Origin: Liolophura sinensis
Lineage: Eukaryota > Mollusca > Polyplacophora > Chitonida > Chitonidae
DNA: 64,000 bases
Assembly: GCF_032854445.1 (NCBI RefSeq)
Contig: NC_088301.1
Span: forward strand, 28,568,402-28,632,401
Direction: 5' to 3'
The translations under genes and the position numbers were made by a program. Under the pieces are notes generated by a model. The model saw nothing but the letters and a program-made list of their open reading frames with translations, searched no databases and was not told the origin of the DNA. Positions 50,025 through 60,735 of the stretch are shown here, one piece after another (position 1 is the first letter of the stretch; every line of letters begins with the position of its first letter).

Positions 50025-53000
50025 TTATATACAAATGATGCAGTATGGTAGTACATGTAGGTGAAGTCATTGGGTTAGTCTTGGACTTAGAAGTAAGACG
50101 TTTGCTGGGTCAGTTAAATGACCAGTCTTCTGGGCTACCGAACAGCATATTAGTTTTAGACGACAGTTTAATATAGAAATGACCAGTCTCGATAGTGCAC
50201 ACTACACTGTAACTGATGTCAATCAGCAAGGTGATCATGAAAAAATTCGAAAGTGGAAAATTTGTTCAAATACAATTGCAAACAAGCTGTCCCTACGTAT
50301 TTTGTGACGAGAAATCGAATGGTGCAAACCGTGTTGCTCTCTGACCAATACTTTTAGCTGTAGTGCCGTTTAAAACATAGTTGACGTCATAACTGTGTGC
50401 CCAGCAACGGATTTCACTCCTAAGAAACCAGAGAAATTTGCGAATTTTTAACACTTATCGATTGCTTACAATATTTCCAATCTTTTGGCACCGTAATTGT
50501 GTAGGTGAGTGTTAAATTGTGTTTTTCAGAACACACTGTATCAAGTACCCTCTATATTCTATGTACAAATGATGCAGTATGGTAGTACATGTAGGTGAAG
50601 TCATTGGGTTAGTCTTGGACTTAGAAGTAAGACAATTGCTGGGTCATTTAAATGACCTTGGCCCAAACATTCGACGTATTCTGTGCTACCGAACGGCACA
50701 TAATTTTTAGACGACAGTTTAATATAGAAATGAAATCAGCTGTAGCTGATGTAAATCAGCAAAGTCATCATGCAAAAATTCGAAAGTGGAAAAATTGTTC
50801 AAATGCACTTGCAAATAAGCTATTCCCACGTATTTTGTGGCGAGAAATCGAATGGTGCAAATCGCGTTGCTCTCTGACCAATACTTTTAGCTGTAGTGCC
50901 GTTTAAAAACATGATTGACGTCATAATTGTATGCCCAGCAACGGATTTCACTCCTTATCAAACCAGAGAAATTTGCAAATTTTTAACACATGTCGATTGC
51001 TTACAATATGTCCCATCTTTTGGCACCGTCATTGTGAAGGTGAGTGTTAAACTGTGGTTTTCAGAACACACTGTATCAAGTACCCTCTATTTTCTATATA
51101 CAAATGATGTGGTATGGTAGTACATGTTGGTAAAGCATTGGGTTAGTCTTGGACTTAGAAGTAAGACAATTGCTTCATGTAAGGCCATGGTCAGTTGAAT
51201 GACCATGGCCCAAACATTTGACATCTTCTGGGCTACCGAACGGCGCATTAGTTGTAGCCCACAGTTGAATATAGAAATGACCAGTCGTGATGGTACACAC
51301 TACATTGTAGCTGTTTTCATTCGGTAAAATGATCATGAAAAAATTCAAAAGTCGTAAATTATTCAAATGCACTTGCAAAGAAGCTAATAAGACGTATTTT
51401 GTGACCAGGAAATGAACGGTGCAAACTGCATTGCTCTCCGACCAATACTTTTAACTGTAGTGCCGTTTAAAGCATGGTTGACGTCGTAATTGTGTGCCCA
51501 GCAACAGATTTCACTCCTTAGAAAACAGAGAACTTTGCACTTTCTAAACACTTGTCGATTGCTGACATTATTCCACATTGTTTGACACCTCAATTTTGTG
51601 CGTCAGTGTTAAATTGTAGTTTTCACAACAGACTGTCTCAAATACCTTTTTTTCTATATACAAATGTTGTGGTATAGTAGTATAAGGCCATTGGGTTTGT
51701 CTTTGACTTAGAAGTAACACAGTTGCTGGGTCAGTCAAATGAGCTTGGCCCGTAGATTGGATGTCTTCTGGGCTACCAACAGCACATTATCTACAGATGA
51801 AAGTTTTATATAGAAATGACCAGTCGCGATGATATATACTACATTGTAGCTGAAGTCAAACAGCAAAGTGATCAAGCAAAAATTCGAAAGTGGAAAAATT
51901 GTTCAAATGCACTTGCAAACAAGCTAATCGAACGTGTTTTGTAGCGAGAAATCGAATGGTTTACACCTTAAAAACAAGAGAAAATTGCAAGTTTTCAATC
52001 AGCAAAGTGATTAGGCAAAATTTTGACAGTGGGAAAATTGTTCAAATGCGCTTGCAAAAAAGCCAATCCGTCGTATTTTGTGACAAGAAATTGAATGGTG
52101 CAAACATTGTACTCCGAGAAAAATTTGTAGCTGTAGTGGCGTGAAAACCATGGTTGAGGTCATAATTGAGTGCCCAACAACGGATTTTACACCTTACAAA
52201 CCACAGAAATTTGCAATTTTTTTTACACTCTTCGATTGCTTACATTGTTCCACATCCGTGCTTGCAAAGAAGCTTATCCCGCGCATTTTGTGACGAGAAA
52301 TCGAATGGTGCAAATCACACTACTCTCCGACTAATCTTTGTAGCTATAGTGGCGATTAAACCATGGTTGACATCATACTTGCGTGCCAAACAACGGATTT
52401 TACACCTTAGAAATTGGCAATTTTTTTAAGACTTAAATCTTATCTTGTTCCACATCGTTTTAGCACCTTAATTATGTGAGTCAGTGTAAAAACTGTAGCT
52501 TTTAGAGCAGATTGTTTTACTTTAAACATTATATATATACAAATGATGTGTTTTACTAGATACATGTACATCAAGACACTGGGTATGTCTTCGACTTAGA
52601 GAGTAACACAATTGCTGGGTCAGTTAAACGCGCTTGACCCAAGCATTCAACGTCATCTGAGCTACCGAACAGCACATTAGTTACAGCTAAAACTTTAATA
52701 CAGAAATGATCAGTGGCGATGGTACACACTACATTGTAGCTGATGTCAGTCAGCAAAGTCATTAGGCACAAATTTAAAAGTGGAACAATTGTTCCACTGC
52801 GCTTGCACACGTATAATCAAATCCCACGTATTTTGTGACGAGAAATCGAATGGTGCAAACTGTATTGTTTTTCCGACCAATATTTCTAGATGTAGCGGCG
52901 TCTGGACCAATGGTTGACGTCATATTTGAATGAACAGCATCGGATTTTACTCCTTAGATATCAGAGAAATTTGCAAGTTTTTTTCAAACACTAGTCGATT

Positions 53001-54110
53001 GCATACATTATTCCACATCTTTTGACACATTCATTGTATGGGTCAGCGTTAAATTGTATTTTTTTACAACAGACTGTATCATGTACCTGACATTTTCTAT
53101 ATACAAATGATGTGGTATAGTAGTACATGTATATAAAGCCATTGGGTTTGTCTTTGACTTAAAAGTAAGACAAATGCTGGGTCAGTCAGATGGGCTTCGC
53201 CTAACGATTTGACATCTTGTGGGCCACCGAAACCGCACAATAACTTATAGCCAAAAGTTTAATATGGTAATGACCAGTCGCGATGGCACAAAGTACAGTG
53301 TAGCTGATTTCAATGAGCAAAGAGAGACCAGGCAAAAATCCAAAAGTGTGGAAAAACTGATCCAATGCTCTTGGAAAGAAGCTAATCCGACGCATTTTGT
53401 GACGAGGAAATCGAATGGTGCAAACCGCATTGATCTCCGACCAACATCTGTAGCTGTAGCGGCGATAAATCATGGATGACGTCATAATTGCGTGCTCAGC
53501 AACGGATTTTACACGATTGTACATGTATGGCAGTACATGTTCATCAGGCCATTGGGTTTGTCAACGACTTAAAAGTAACACAACTGCTAGCTCAGTTAAA
53601 TGGCCATGGCCCAAAGATTGGACGTCTTCTGGGCTACCGAGTCTTAGCCAACAGTTTAATATGCAAATGACTAGTCGCGATGTACACACTACATTGTAGA
53701 TGATGCCAATCAGCAAGGTGATCATGCAAAAATTGGAAAGTGGAGAAAGTCTTCAAATGACCTTGTTAAGAAACTAATCCGACGTATTTTATGACGAGAA
53801 ATCGAGCGGTGCAAACCGCATTGCTCCCCGACCAATGTTTGTAGTAGCGGCGTTTAAATCATATTTGACATCATTATTAACACCTTCATTTTACACCGTA
53901 GAAACCAGAGAAATTTGCAATTTTTTTAACACTCGTTTATTGTTTACATTATTCCACATCGTTTAACAACTTAACTATGTGGGCCAGTGTTAAACTGCAG
54001 TTTTTAGAAAACAATGTATCAAGTACCTTACATTTTCTACATACAAATGATGTTGTACGGTAGTACATGTACATAAAGGCAATGGGTTTGTCTTTGTCTT
54101 ATCTGTTGGA
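50025..54110 (+). repeat. Far-flank satellite subfamily, plus orientation, ~7-8 degraded monomers
   Basis: These monomers share the satellite's landmarks in order: CTTCTGGGCTACCGA, AATGACCAGTCG, GAAATCGAATGGTGCAAAC, TTGACGTCATAA and AGCAACGGATTT. They form their own subfamily, with GCACATTAGTT in place of GCACATAACTT, TACAAATGATG, GTAGTGCCGTTTAAA and GGTAGTACATGTA. Spacing is irregular (about 545 for the first units, much shorter near 52 kb). Two adjacent units near 50,040-51,100 are close to each other, pointing to a local tandem duplication. Short frames here are by-products. Confidence 0.85.
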
Positions 54111-56660
54111 AAGCATTGCTGTTTGCACCGTTGAATTTCTCGTCGACAAAGACGTCAGAGAGGCTCCTTTTAAATCGTATTTGAATAATTGCACCGAGTA
54201 TGACTTGTGACTGACATAAGTTACAATGTGCTGCAATATCTCGTCTGTACATTTTAAATCTTTGGGCCAAGTCCATTTCAATGACAAAGTGATTGCTTTA
54301 CTTCCAAGTCGAAGACTGCATGGGCATGTATTACCATAACACATCATTTGTATACAGAAAATATGACGAATCTGATGCCGTACTTTCTGAAGAATTTAAT
54401 TAATTTAGCACTCAACTATATAAACAAGGTATCAACCCATGATAAACAACACATGCCATCGGTGCGTGATAAGAAAACGTTTGAAAACTCGCTGGTTTCC
54501 AAGGAGTTGTTATCGTTGCTGAGCACTTTATTATGACGTCATTCAAGATTTAACCTAAGCTACATCTAAAACCACTGAATGAAGAGCAATGTGGTTGTGC
54601 ACCATTCGATTTCTTGTCAAAAAAAATATGTCGGTAATATATATAATAGGTAATATGTCGTTCGGTAGTCCAGAATGCATCATTCGACTTCTCGTCGAAA
54701 AATGCGTCTCATCAGCTCCTTTCAAAATGCCTTTAGATATACCATGTACAATTACGATTGGATGTTTCTGTATTAAACATTCAGCTACAAGTAATGTGCT
54801 GTTCAGTATCTCTGAACATGTCCAATCTTGATCCAAGTGGATTTGAATGACCGAGCCATTGTTTTACTTCTTACATTGTTTTTACTTCCTACATGTGCAT
54901 GTACTACCATATCACATCATTTGTATACAGAAAATATAAGGCATCTTATACTGTATATTGTAACAAAATTAATATAGCACCCTACTACATAAAAAAGGTA
55001 TCAAAAGATGCCGAGCAACGCATAATATCGGCACGTGGTGAAAAAGTTTGAAAATTTTCGCTGGTTTGCAAGGAGTTGTTAACCGTGCAATGCACTTCAT
55101 TATGACGTCATCCAAGATTAAACCTGAGCTACAGCTAAAACTATTGGTCTGAAAGCATTGACGTTTCCACCAGTCGACTTCTGGTCGAAAAATACGCTCG
55201 ATCAGCTCTTTTTAAACCACATTTGAATAATGCTACCAAGAATGACTTTCTGGTTTATAACATGTAACTGACTGGCATATACTACACTCAGCAGAAATAT
55301 CCTTAGATGTTTCATTGTCACTGGATGTTTTTGTATTAAACATTCCTCTACAAGTAATATGCCACTCGGTAACCCAGAACATTTTGAACCTTTTCTCCAA
55401 GTACATTTGAACGACCGAGGCATTGTTTTACTTCCATGTTTACTTCCATGCATTTTATACCGTCTGTTACTGTTTTACTTTTTCACTCAGCTACAAAAAT
55501 AAGGTATCAAACGATGCCGAACAATGCATGTCATCGACACAAGGTGAAAAAAAGTTTGAAAAATTTCGCTGGTTTGCAGGGAGTTGTTGACGTTGCTATA
55601 GACTTCCTTATGATGTCATTTAAGATTTAACCTGAGCTACAGCTAGAACTATTGGACGGAGAAGAATGCTGTTCTCACCTTTCGACTTCTTGTCAAGAAA
55701 TACGTCGCATCAACTTATTTTAACTGCATTTGAATAATTTTACTGAGTATAACATTTTGCCTTCTGACTTTAGTGACTGACATAAGCTGCAATGCGTTGC
55801 AATACCTCAAGACGTCCCACCACCACTGAATGTTTCTGTATTAAACATTCCTCTACAAGTAATATGTCGTTCGACAGTCCAGAATGCATTATTCGACTTC
55901 TCGTCGAAAAATACGTCTGATCAGTTCCTATTATTTTTTATTAACCGTATTTGAATAATTTTACCAAGTATGACTTTTTGCCTTATGACTTTGGTGATTC
56001 GCATAAGCTACAATGTGCTGTAATACCGTTAGATGTACGTTCGCCACTGGATGTTTCTGTATTCTGCCGTTTGGTACCCAGAACATCTGGAATCTTTGGG
56101 CCAAGTTCATCTGAATGACAAAGCAATTATATTGCTTCCAAATCGAAGCCTACATGTGCATGTATTACCATATCACATCATCTGTATACAGAAAATATAA
56201 CGCATCTCATACCGTCTGTTCTAAAGAATTTAATTTAGAACTTAACTATATAAATAAGGGGTTAAAGGCTGACGAACAACGCATGCCATCGGCACGTGAT
56301 GAAAAAAATTTAAAAAATACGCCCTATCAACTCGTTTTAAACCGAATTTGATAAAAATTTGATCAAGTATGACTTTTTGCCTTATGACTTTGATGACATA
56401 AGCTAAAATGTCCTACAATACCTTTAGGTGTACCTTTAGATGTCATCCAAGATTAAACCTGCGCTACAGCTAAAACCATTTTTGGAGAGCAATGAGGTTT
56501 GCACCATTCGATTTCTAGTTTAAAATACGTCGGATTATTATTTAAATCGCATTTAAATAATTTTACCGAGTATGACTTTTTACCTCATGACTGCAGTGAT
56601 TGACATAAATTAGAATTTACTGCAATACTTTTAGATATACCATCGCCACTACAAGTAATG
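54111..56660 (-). repeat. Most diverged satellite, minus orientation
   Basis: On the minus strand the satellite landmarks can still be seen: TTATGACGTCATTCAAGATT (54,531), CACCATTCGATTTCTTGTC (54,600), TTATGACGTCATCCAAGATT (55,099) and GATGTCATTTAAGATTTAACC (55,612). ACCATTCGATTTCTAG follows near 56,503. The order is the reverse of that in 50-54 kb, so the array changes orientation near 54,100. Blocks about 530-560 apart repeat four or five times. This is the least conserved part of the satellite and ends where gypsy-type sequence begins. Confidence 0.75.
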
Positions 56661-56664
56661 TCAG

Positions 56665-57093
56665 TAACTGAACGGGAATTCCATATCACAAGAACCACTT
56701 TCGCACCAATGCTCTTGATTTTGATTTTGATTTAGCCGTGTTTTCCCTGGTCGCTGTGACGACCGTGTATCTTGTGAATGCGTCAGTCTCTGTTCAAGCA
56801 CATTCTCTGTTCCATCTGAGCTACATTGCATAACATTGCAGTCCAGTACTAAGATCTCTAATGGTCGATTAGCTCGCAGTGCTTTACGTGCAACTCGAAC
56901 AACTGGTTGGGGTAACTTTGCAAAGAATGCGCCCACAAGTCCTGCGGTATTGTTCTGCTTCTGCATGCATTCCGGGCAAGTAAACACGATATGTGGCCAA
57001 TAAAAGGGCGCGTTCAATCCCCTGGTGCACTGCTTGGTCGTGCAATCCTTTCATAACATTAGCTCGCAAACTGAATGGTACAAATGCTACCAT
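56665..57093 (-). pseudogene. Gypsy integrase N-terminal part, truncated
   Basis: From 57,093 the minus strand reads VPFSLRANVMKGLHDQAVHQ and GIERALLLATYRVYLPGMHA, the zinc-binding HH-CC domain of gypsy integrases. A frame change then gives FTCPECMQKQN, and the catalytic core starts with ANRPLEILVLDCNVMQCSSD (first catalytic Asp in the LVLD motif). The sequence then runs into satellite at about 56,665, so the rest of the core and the C-terminal domain are absent. Integrase would insert the cDNA; this fragment cannot. Confidence 0.82.
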
Positions 57094-57124
57094 TTTCTTT
57101 CCATCTGGACCAGTCTTTTTCTGT

Positions 57125-57545
57125 CAGGTGAGAGCTGAAAGTGGTATTGTCACATTACATTTAACCGTGTAATCTCTGGACAAGTCTGAGTCTTTTGCGA
57201 TCGCGACCTGGAGATCTACAGAAAGCGCGAAACAAATGGTAATTGGCGACAAGATAGTTTTCGTGATCGTGTAGACCAGCCACCTGCATTCCGGTTTGAT
57301 TTCCCAGACCGGTATTTCACGTTGACATTGAAGAGTGCCAACCCCGCTGTTCAACGGAACACAGACTGCAAGTAGGCAGGTGCTGGAGAAGATTATTGTT
57401 TGTGTTTCGCTTAGCAGGTCAGAGGCCTCATGTTGCGTATGCGGTGACTCTTGGCTTTACATCCTGGATTTGAGAGAGGACGGCTCCGAGTACCTGGAGA
57501 CTGGCGTCTGTTTCTACAATGAAACGCTAACTGAAGTCTGCGTAG
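57125..57545 (-). pseudogene. Gypsy RNase H remnant
   Basis: On the minus strand about 57,510-57,420 reads ETDASLQVLGAVLSQIQD and then VTAYAT, the start of the gypsy RNase H domain with the first catalytic aspartate in TDAS. Downstream the frame is lost through stops and shifts. The rest of the domain is only guessed from position, because the next recognisable block is integrase at 57,093. Confidence 0.65.
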
Positions 57546-57559
57546 TCTAAGACAGGTCC

Positions 57560-58480
57560 TGTTATAAGCTTGTTATTCCACCACTGGAAAGCCTCTTCTC
57601 ACTCTGCTCTCCATATGAAATTTCCTTTTCCTCTGTATTGAGATGAGCAGCGACTTTAGGAAAACCAGGAATGAACCCTTGGTAATAGTTATCTAATCCA
57701 AGGAACGTTTGACGGTCTTTAGTCGCCTTGGGTCTTGGCGAGTTAGCAACAGCAGAAATCTCCGGGTCGGTGCCAATGCCATTGGCGCAGATTATGTGTC
57801 CAAGTACTCCAAACTTGCCAAAGAGAACTTTTCGCAGAAAAAATGACACTTAATAGGCTGGAGTTTTAGCCTGAACCATTGAATTCTTTTGAATGCAGTA
57901 TTCAGATAATCAAGGTGTCTTTGGAGTGTCTTACAAAACACAATGATGTCGTCTAAGTACGCACTGACTGTCTTCGTCAGTTTATCATCGAGACAGCGTT
58001 GCACTAATCTTTGGAATGTTGCCGATGCATTCGAAAGACCACGGGGCATGTGTAGCTGTTCGTCTTAATTATATAATATTTTGCTGTATTCGTCCAAACA
58101 CAAAGGCTGTCTTTTGAATGTCCTTGTCCGCCATGGCGACTTGATTGCAGCCTGCCATCAAGTCTAGTGTCGAGAATCATTTTGCCCCTGAGAGAGTAGT
58201 AAATGACTGTTCAATGTCCAGCATGGGGAAAGCGTTACGTCTTTGGTGCTCAGACGGTAGAATCCGCCTGTATGACTGTACTACAGGTGTGTCATACGTG
58301 GTGAATATCTGGTGTTTCACCACACCGCAGTATCCAAGTGGCAAATGACTCAGTCCGATCTTTCTTTTTTGTACCAAGGTCTAGGCGTGACAGATCAACG
58401 AAAGTTGATGGCTGCTCTCATCTGTGACAGTTTCAAGATCGCTGCCGGAAGATGTCTGTGTGATATCCATGTTATCAACT
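57560..58480 (-). pseudogene. Gypsy reverse transcriptase, fragmented
   Basis: At 58,377-58,177 the minus strand reads HLPLGYCGVVKHQIFTT, then SYRRILPSEHQRRNAFPMLD and EQSFTTLSGAK. Family members have several dozen residues between SYRRIPPS and DAFPLP that are absent here, so part of the fingers domain is deleted. From 58,049 it continues MPRGLSNASATFQRLVQ and SAYLDDIIVFCKT (the catalytic YLDD, about 57,950), then KLQPIKCHFF. After a frame change it continues LGHIICANGIGTDPEISAV and FLGLDNYYQGFIPGFPK, the connection domain. The match to Ty3/gypsy reverse transcriptase is strong. Confidence 0.88.
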
Positions 58481-58559
58481 CTGGTAAACTGGAATTAATC
58501 GCTGTCGCCCGTATCAACTCGTTGTATAAACACATACTCTCGTCAGAGGTTCTATAGTC

Positions 58560-59130
58560 ACGGATCTGCTTCCCAAGTTTACCATTTTTAACTTTTACCG
58601 AGATTTACCCAGTGGTGCATGTGTATTGAACGTGATGGTATTGGTGAACAACACAATCCCTGGAACTTGAGGTGAATTACTACGTACAGGTTCAATCAGC
58701 ACGGCGTTAGACATAGTGTCTTGTCTTCCGTTACAGCAATGATCTGGCATGAGCTGGAACAACAACTGCTCTTCGACCAGCTACCTTTCCCTATCCTAAC
58801 ACTACCGTCTTTGTTATTCTCAGCGGTCAACCTAATGCTCTTGCTGTGTTGTAAAACGTTCATTCCGATTAAACATTGGGTAGACCGGTGATCTTCGGTA
58901 TCATTCTCGACTAGAATGCCCCGTTGCGAGATGAGTTGACATTTCACTTCAACATCTAGTTCAAGGTAACCACTGTAAGGTATCTCAAGTCCGTTCGCAG
59001 CTCTCAGCTTTAGCCATCCAGCTGTTTCCATTAACTCTGATGTTTCGAAATTCTGTCGAAGAAAACTTTCGGATATAGTTGTTATTTGGACTGTTGGGCA
59101 GTTACCAATCGTCTTAGACAAAAAGTCCGT
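58560..59130 (-). pseudogene. Gypsy protease region, active site deleted
   Basis: The frame from 59,121 reads IGNCPTVQ and then directly ITTISESFLRQNF. In gypsy-type elements a stretch of about 14 residues containing the catalytic DTG/DSG triad sits between these two blocks; it is missing here. The following part, METAGWLKLRAANGLEIPYS and ECLIG-like LIGMNVLQ, is the usual continuation of the domain. Further minus-strand sequence to about 58,560 (SNAVLIEP, VPGIVLFTNTI) leads towards the reverse transcriptase. With the active site gone the protein could not process the polyprotein. Confidence 0.7.
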
Positions 59131-59960
59131 AAAGTTGTCTGGTCGCTACTGATTTTGCTATTCAGGCCTTTGTCCATAGCCAATTTCTTTCGTTTTCCTG
59201 AGCAGTCGTTAATGAAGTGTCTTGGCTTATCGCAAAAATAACAGTCTTTTCTTCTGTTCACTGCCTTTCCGGTTTCGTCGCTCCTTTGTGGTCGGTGGTC
59301 TGCTTCATGAGAAGTTATTTTAACTCCCTCAATTTGGCTTGACCATTTTCCACCATTTTTGTCCCTGAGGCTTGTTACTGATGTTATTTTGGCCACTGTC
59401 TCCCTGATAGTCTGTCTTTTCTGTTTAATATCGAGTTTGACTTCCTCTTCTTCAGGCTATTTGATAGCCTCATGCCTGAGGTTAAGAAACTGCAAGTCCG
59501 GAGTTAATCTTAACACTTGTTTTAACTGACGCCTCAAGGCCGGATCACACACCTTGTTACTAAACAGATCTGGAAGCGTTCTGTCCGAAGACATCTTGGA
59601 TCTTCTTGTAAATCGGTAAAACAGCTTCATCAGTACATGTCAACAGATCCTGAGAATTTCACATTCTCCTTAATGTCGATCACAGAAGCCCCTTTGAAGT
59701 TTTGGTACGGAGAATCGGTTGCCGCATGATTCCACCAGAATATCTAACACTCTTTCTGGATACACGCGCTCTTCATTAGGTCTGTAGCGAATTTATTCCT
59801 TTGCCTGTCCTTGCAAATGACTCAGAATAAAATCTATTCGTTCTTCCTCTAAAATAGATCTTGCTGACAAATATGATCCTACTTCCTCAACCCATGTCTC
59901 TACTTGAGGATCAACTTCAGACTGGACGACGAAAAAAATATAGGGTCTTCCTGTCCTTGG
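59082..59960 (-). pseudogene. Gypsy gag remnant with CCHC knuckle
   Basis: On the minus strand from about 59,960 a gag-like sequence reads WVEEVGSYLSARSILEEERI, then (after a stop) RPNEERVYPERVLDIL, and further on CDPALRRQLKQVLRLTPDLQ. From 59,396 to 59,082 an open stretch carries one zinc knuckle, CYFCDKPRHFINDC (CX2CX4HX4C), near 59,225-59,265. These match the capsid C-terminal part and nucleocapsid of Ty3/gypsy Gag in order. Several stops and frame changes separate the pieces. Gag would assemble the particle and bind the RNA. Confidence 0.78.
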
Positions 59961-60085
59961 GTAAGAAATAAGCCTCTCTCGCTGAAATGTTCCCTTATCC
60001 TACGCTCATTTACGACTCGTAGGCAACATTCCCCACTACGAACAACAAGAAGCACTGTGACCAAGGTAACGTATCAATTAACTAT
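59961..60085. other. Short spacer between gypsy remnant and SINE
   Basis: About 125 bases without recognisable coding or repeat signal. They may be the beginning of gypsy gag or untranslated leader. The last ten bases, AATTAACTAT (60,076-60,085), are the left target-site copy of the following short element. A frame of 89 codons covering 59,904-60,173 crosses both elements and is not a gene. Confidence 0.5.
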
Positions 60086-60242
60086 GGCTGGCTTCCTCTC
60101 AGGCCGTAAGTGGGAAGGTCTGCCGCCAACGTGCGGATGGTCATGGGTTTTGCCCGGTTTCCTCCCACCATAATGCTGGCCGCCGTCGTGTAAGTGAAAT
60201 ATTGTTGAGCACGGCGTAAATCACCAATCAAATAAATAAATT
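60086..60242 (+). mobile_element. 5'-truncated SINE with 10-bp target-site duplication
   Basis: The sequence begins GGCTGGCTTCCTCTCAGGCC, continues with GTGCGGATGGTCATGGG and CGGTTTCCTCCCACCATAAT, and ends GTGAAATATTGTTGAGC, GGCGTAAATCACCAATC and an AAAT-repeat tail. I recognise this body and tail as a family common in bivalve and other molluscan genomes. The tRNA-like head seen in the related minus-strand element at 60,487-60,735 is missing, so this copy is 5'-truncated. Perfect 10-bp direct repeats AATTAACTAT flank it (60,076-60,085 and 60,243-60,252), which shows target-primed insertion. Confidence 0.85.
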
Positions 60243-60252
60243 AATTAACTAT

Positions 60253-60486
60253 ATGTTGCCATGGACGTTACGCGAAGCGCATATTGCAGCTGGTTCATAA
60301 GCCGGGCCCAATGTCTGTAAGCTCCTCACCAGGGGATTTTTCTCTAGTTCTTCATATATATATATATTTTTTTCCTTCAGTTATAGGAAGCAAGATTGAT
60401 TGATGTACACAACTCACCTTACAGTTAAGAAGTGAAAGTTTTGACTATTTTTCTACAGCTTGGAGACAGTTCAGTATGTGACGTTT
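60253..60486. other. Unassigned spacer with short (TA)n
   Basis: About 230 bases between two SINEs. The only marked feature is a short TA run near 60,355-60,368 followed by a T run. I see no coding frame, known repeat or RNA gene. Confidence 0.5.
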
Positions 60487-60735
60487 ATATTTATTTATTT
60501 ATTTATTTATTTCATTTATTGATGTTTTACGTCGTTCTCATGAATATTTCACTTATTCCACGGCGCACTTCATTATGGTAGGACCCACGACCATCCGCAT
60601 GCTGCTGGCAGACCTTCCCACGTACGGCCAAAGAGGAAGCCAGCATGAGCTGGACTTGAACTCAAAGCGACCACATTTGTGAGAGGCTGCTGTGTCATTG
60701 CGCTGGACAAGCGCGCTAACCACCTCGACCTCAGA
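60487..60735 (-). mobile_element. tRNA-derived SINE, full-length or nearly so
   Basis: On the minus strand the element starts near 60,735 with GAGGTGGTTAGCGCGC, which contains an A-box-like TGGTTAGCGCGC (60,711-60,722). A B-box-like GAGTTCAAGTCCA follows at 60,651-60,663. These two boxes are the internal RNA polymerase III promoter of tRNA-derived SINEs. The body (CTGGCTTCCTCTTTGGCCG, GCGGATGGTCGTGGG, CCATAATGAAGTGCG) matches the truncated SINE at 60,086. The 3' module GTGAAATATTC, then CGACGTAAAACATC, leads to an AAAT-repeat tail at 60,489-60,520. The head lacks a proper tRNA cloverleaf, so this is not a tRNA gene. Confidence 0.85.

Larger units (their letters stand above)
56665..59960 (-). 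mobile_element. Ty3/gypsy-type LTR retrotransposon remnant
   Basis: Read on the minus strand, gag (from about 59,960), protease, reverse transcriptase, RNase H and the start of integrase follow in the Ty3/gypsy order. No LTR is recognisable. The 3' end is cut in the integrase core at about 56,665, next to satellite, and the 5' end stops before the short element at 60,086. It has multiple frameshifts, stops and internal deletions, including one that removes the protease active site and one in the reverse transcriptase. It is therefore an inactive fossil lying at the satellite border. Confidence 0.88.

Noticed and set aside
59904-60173. An 89-codon plus-strand frame
   Set aside because: It runs from gypsy gag antisense into a SINE and therefore joins two unrelated repeats.
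60651-60735. tRNA gene suggested by A- and B-box-like sequences
   Set aside because: There is no cloverleaf with a closing acceptor stem, and the boxes form the head of a SINE with body and tail.
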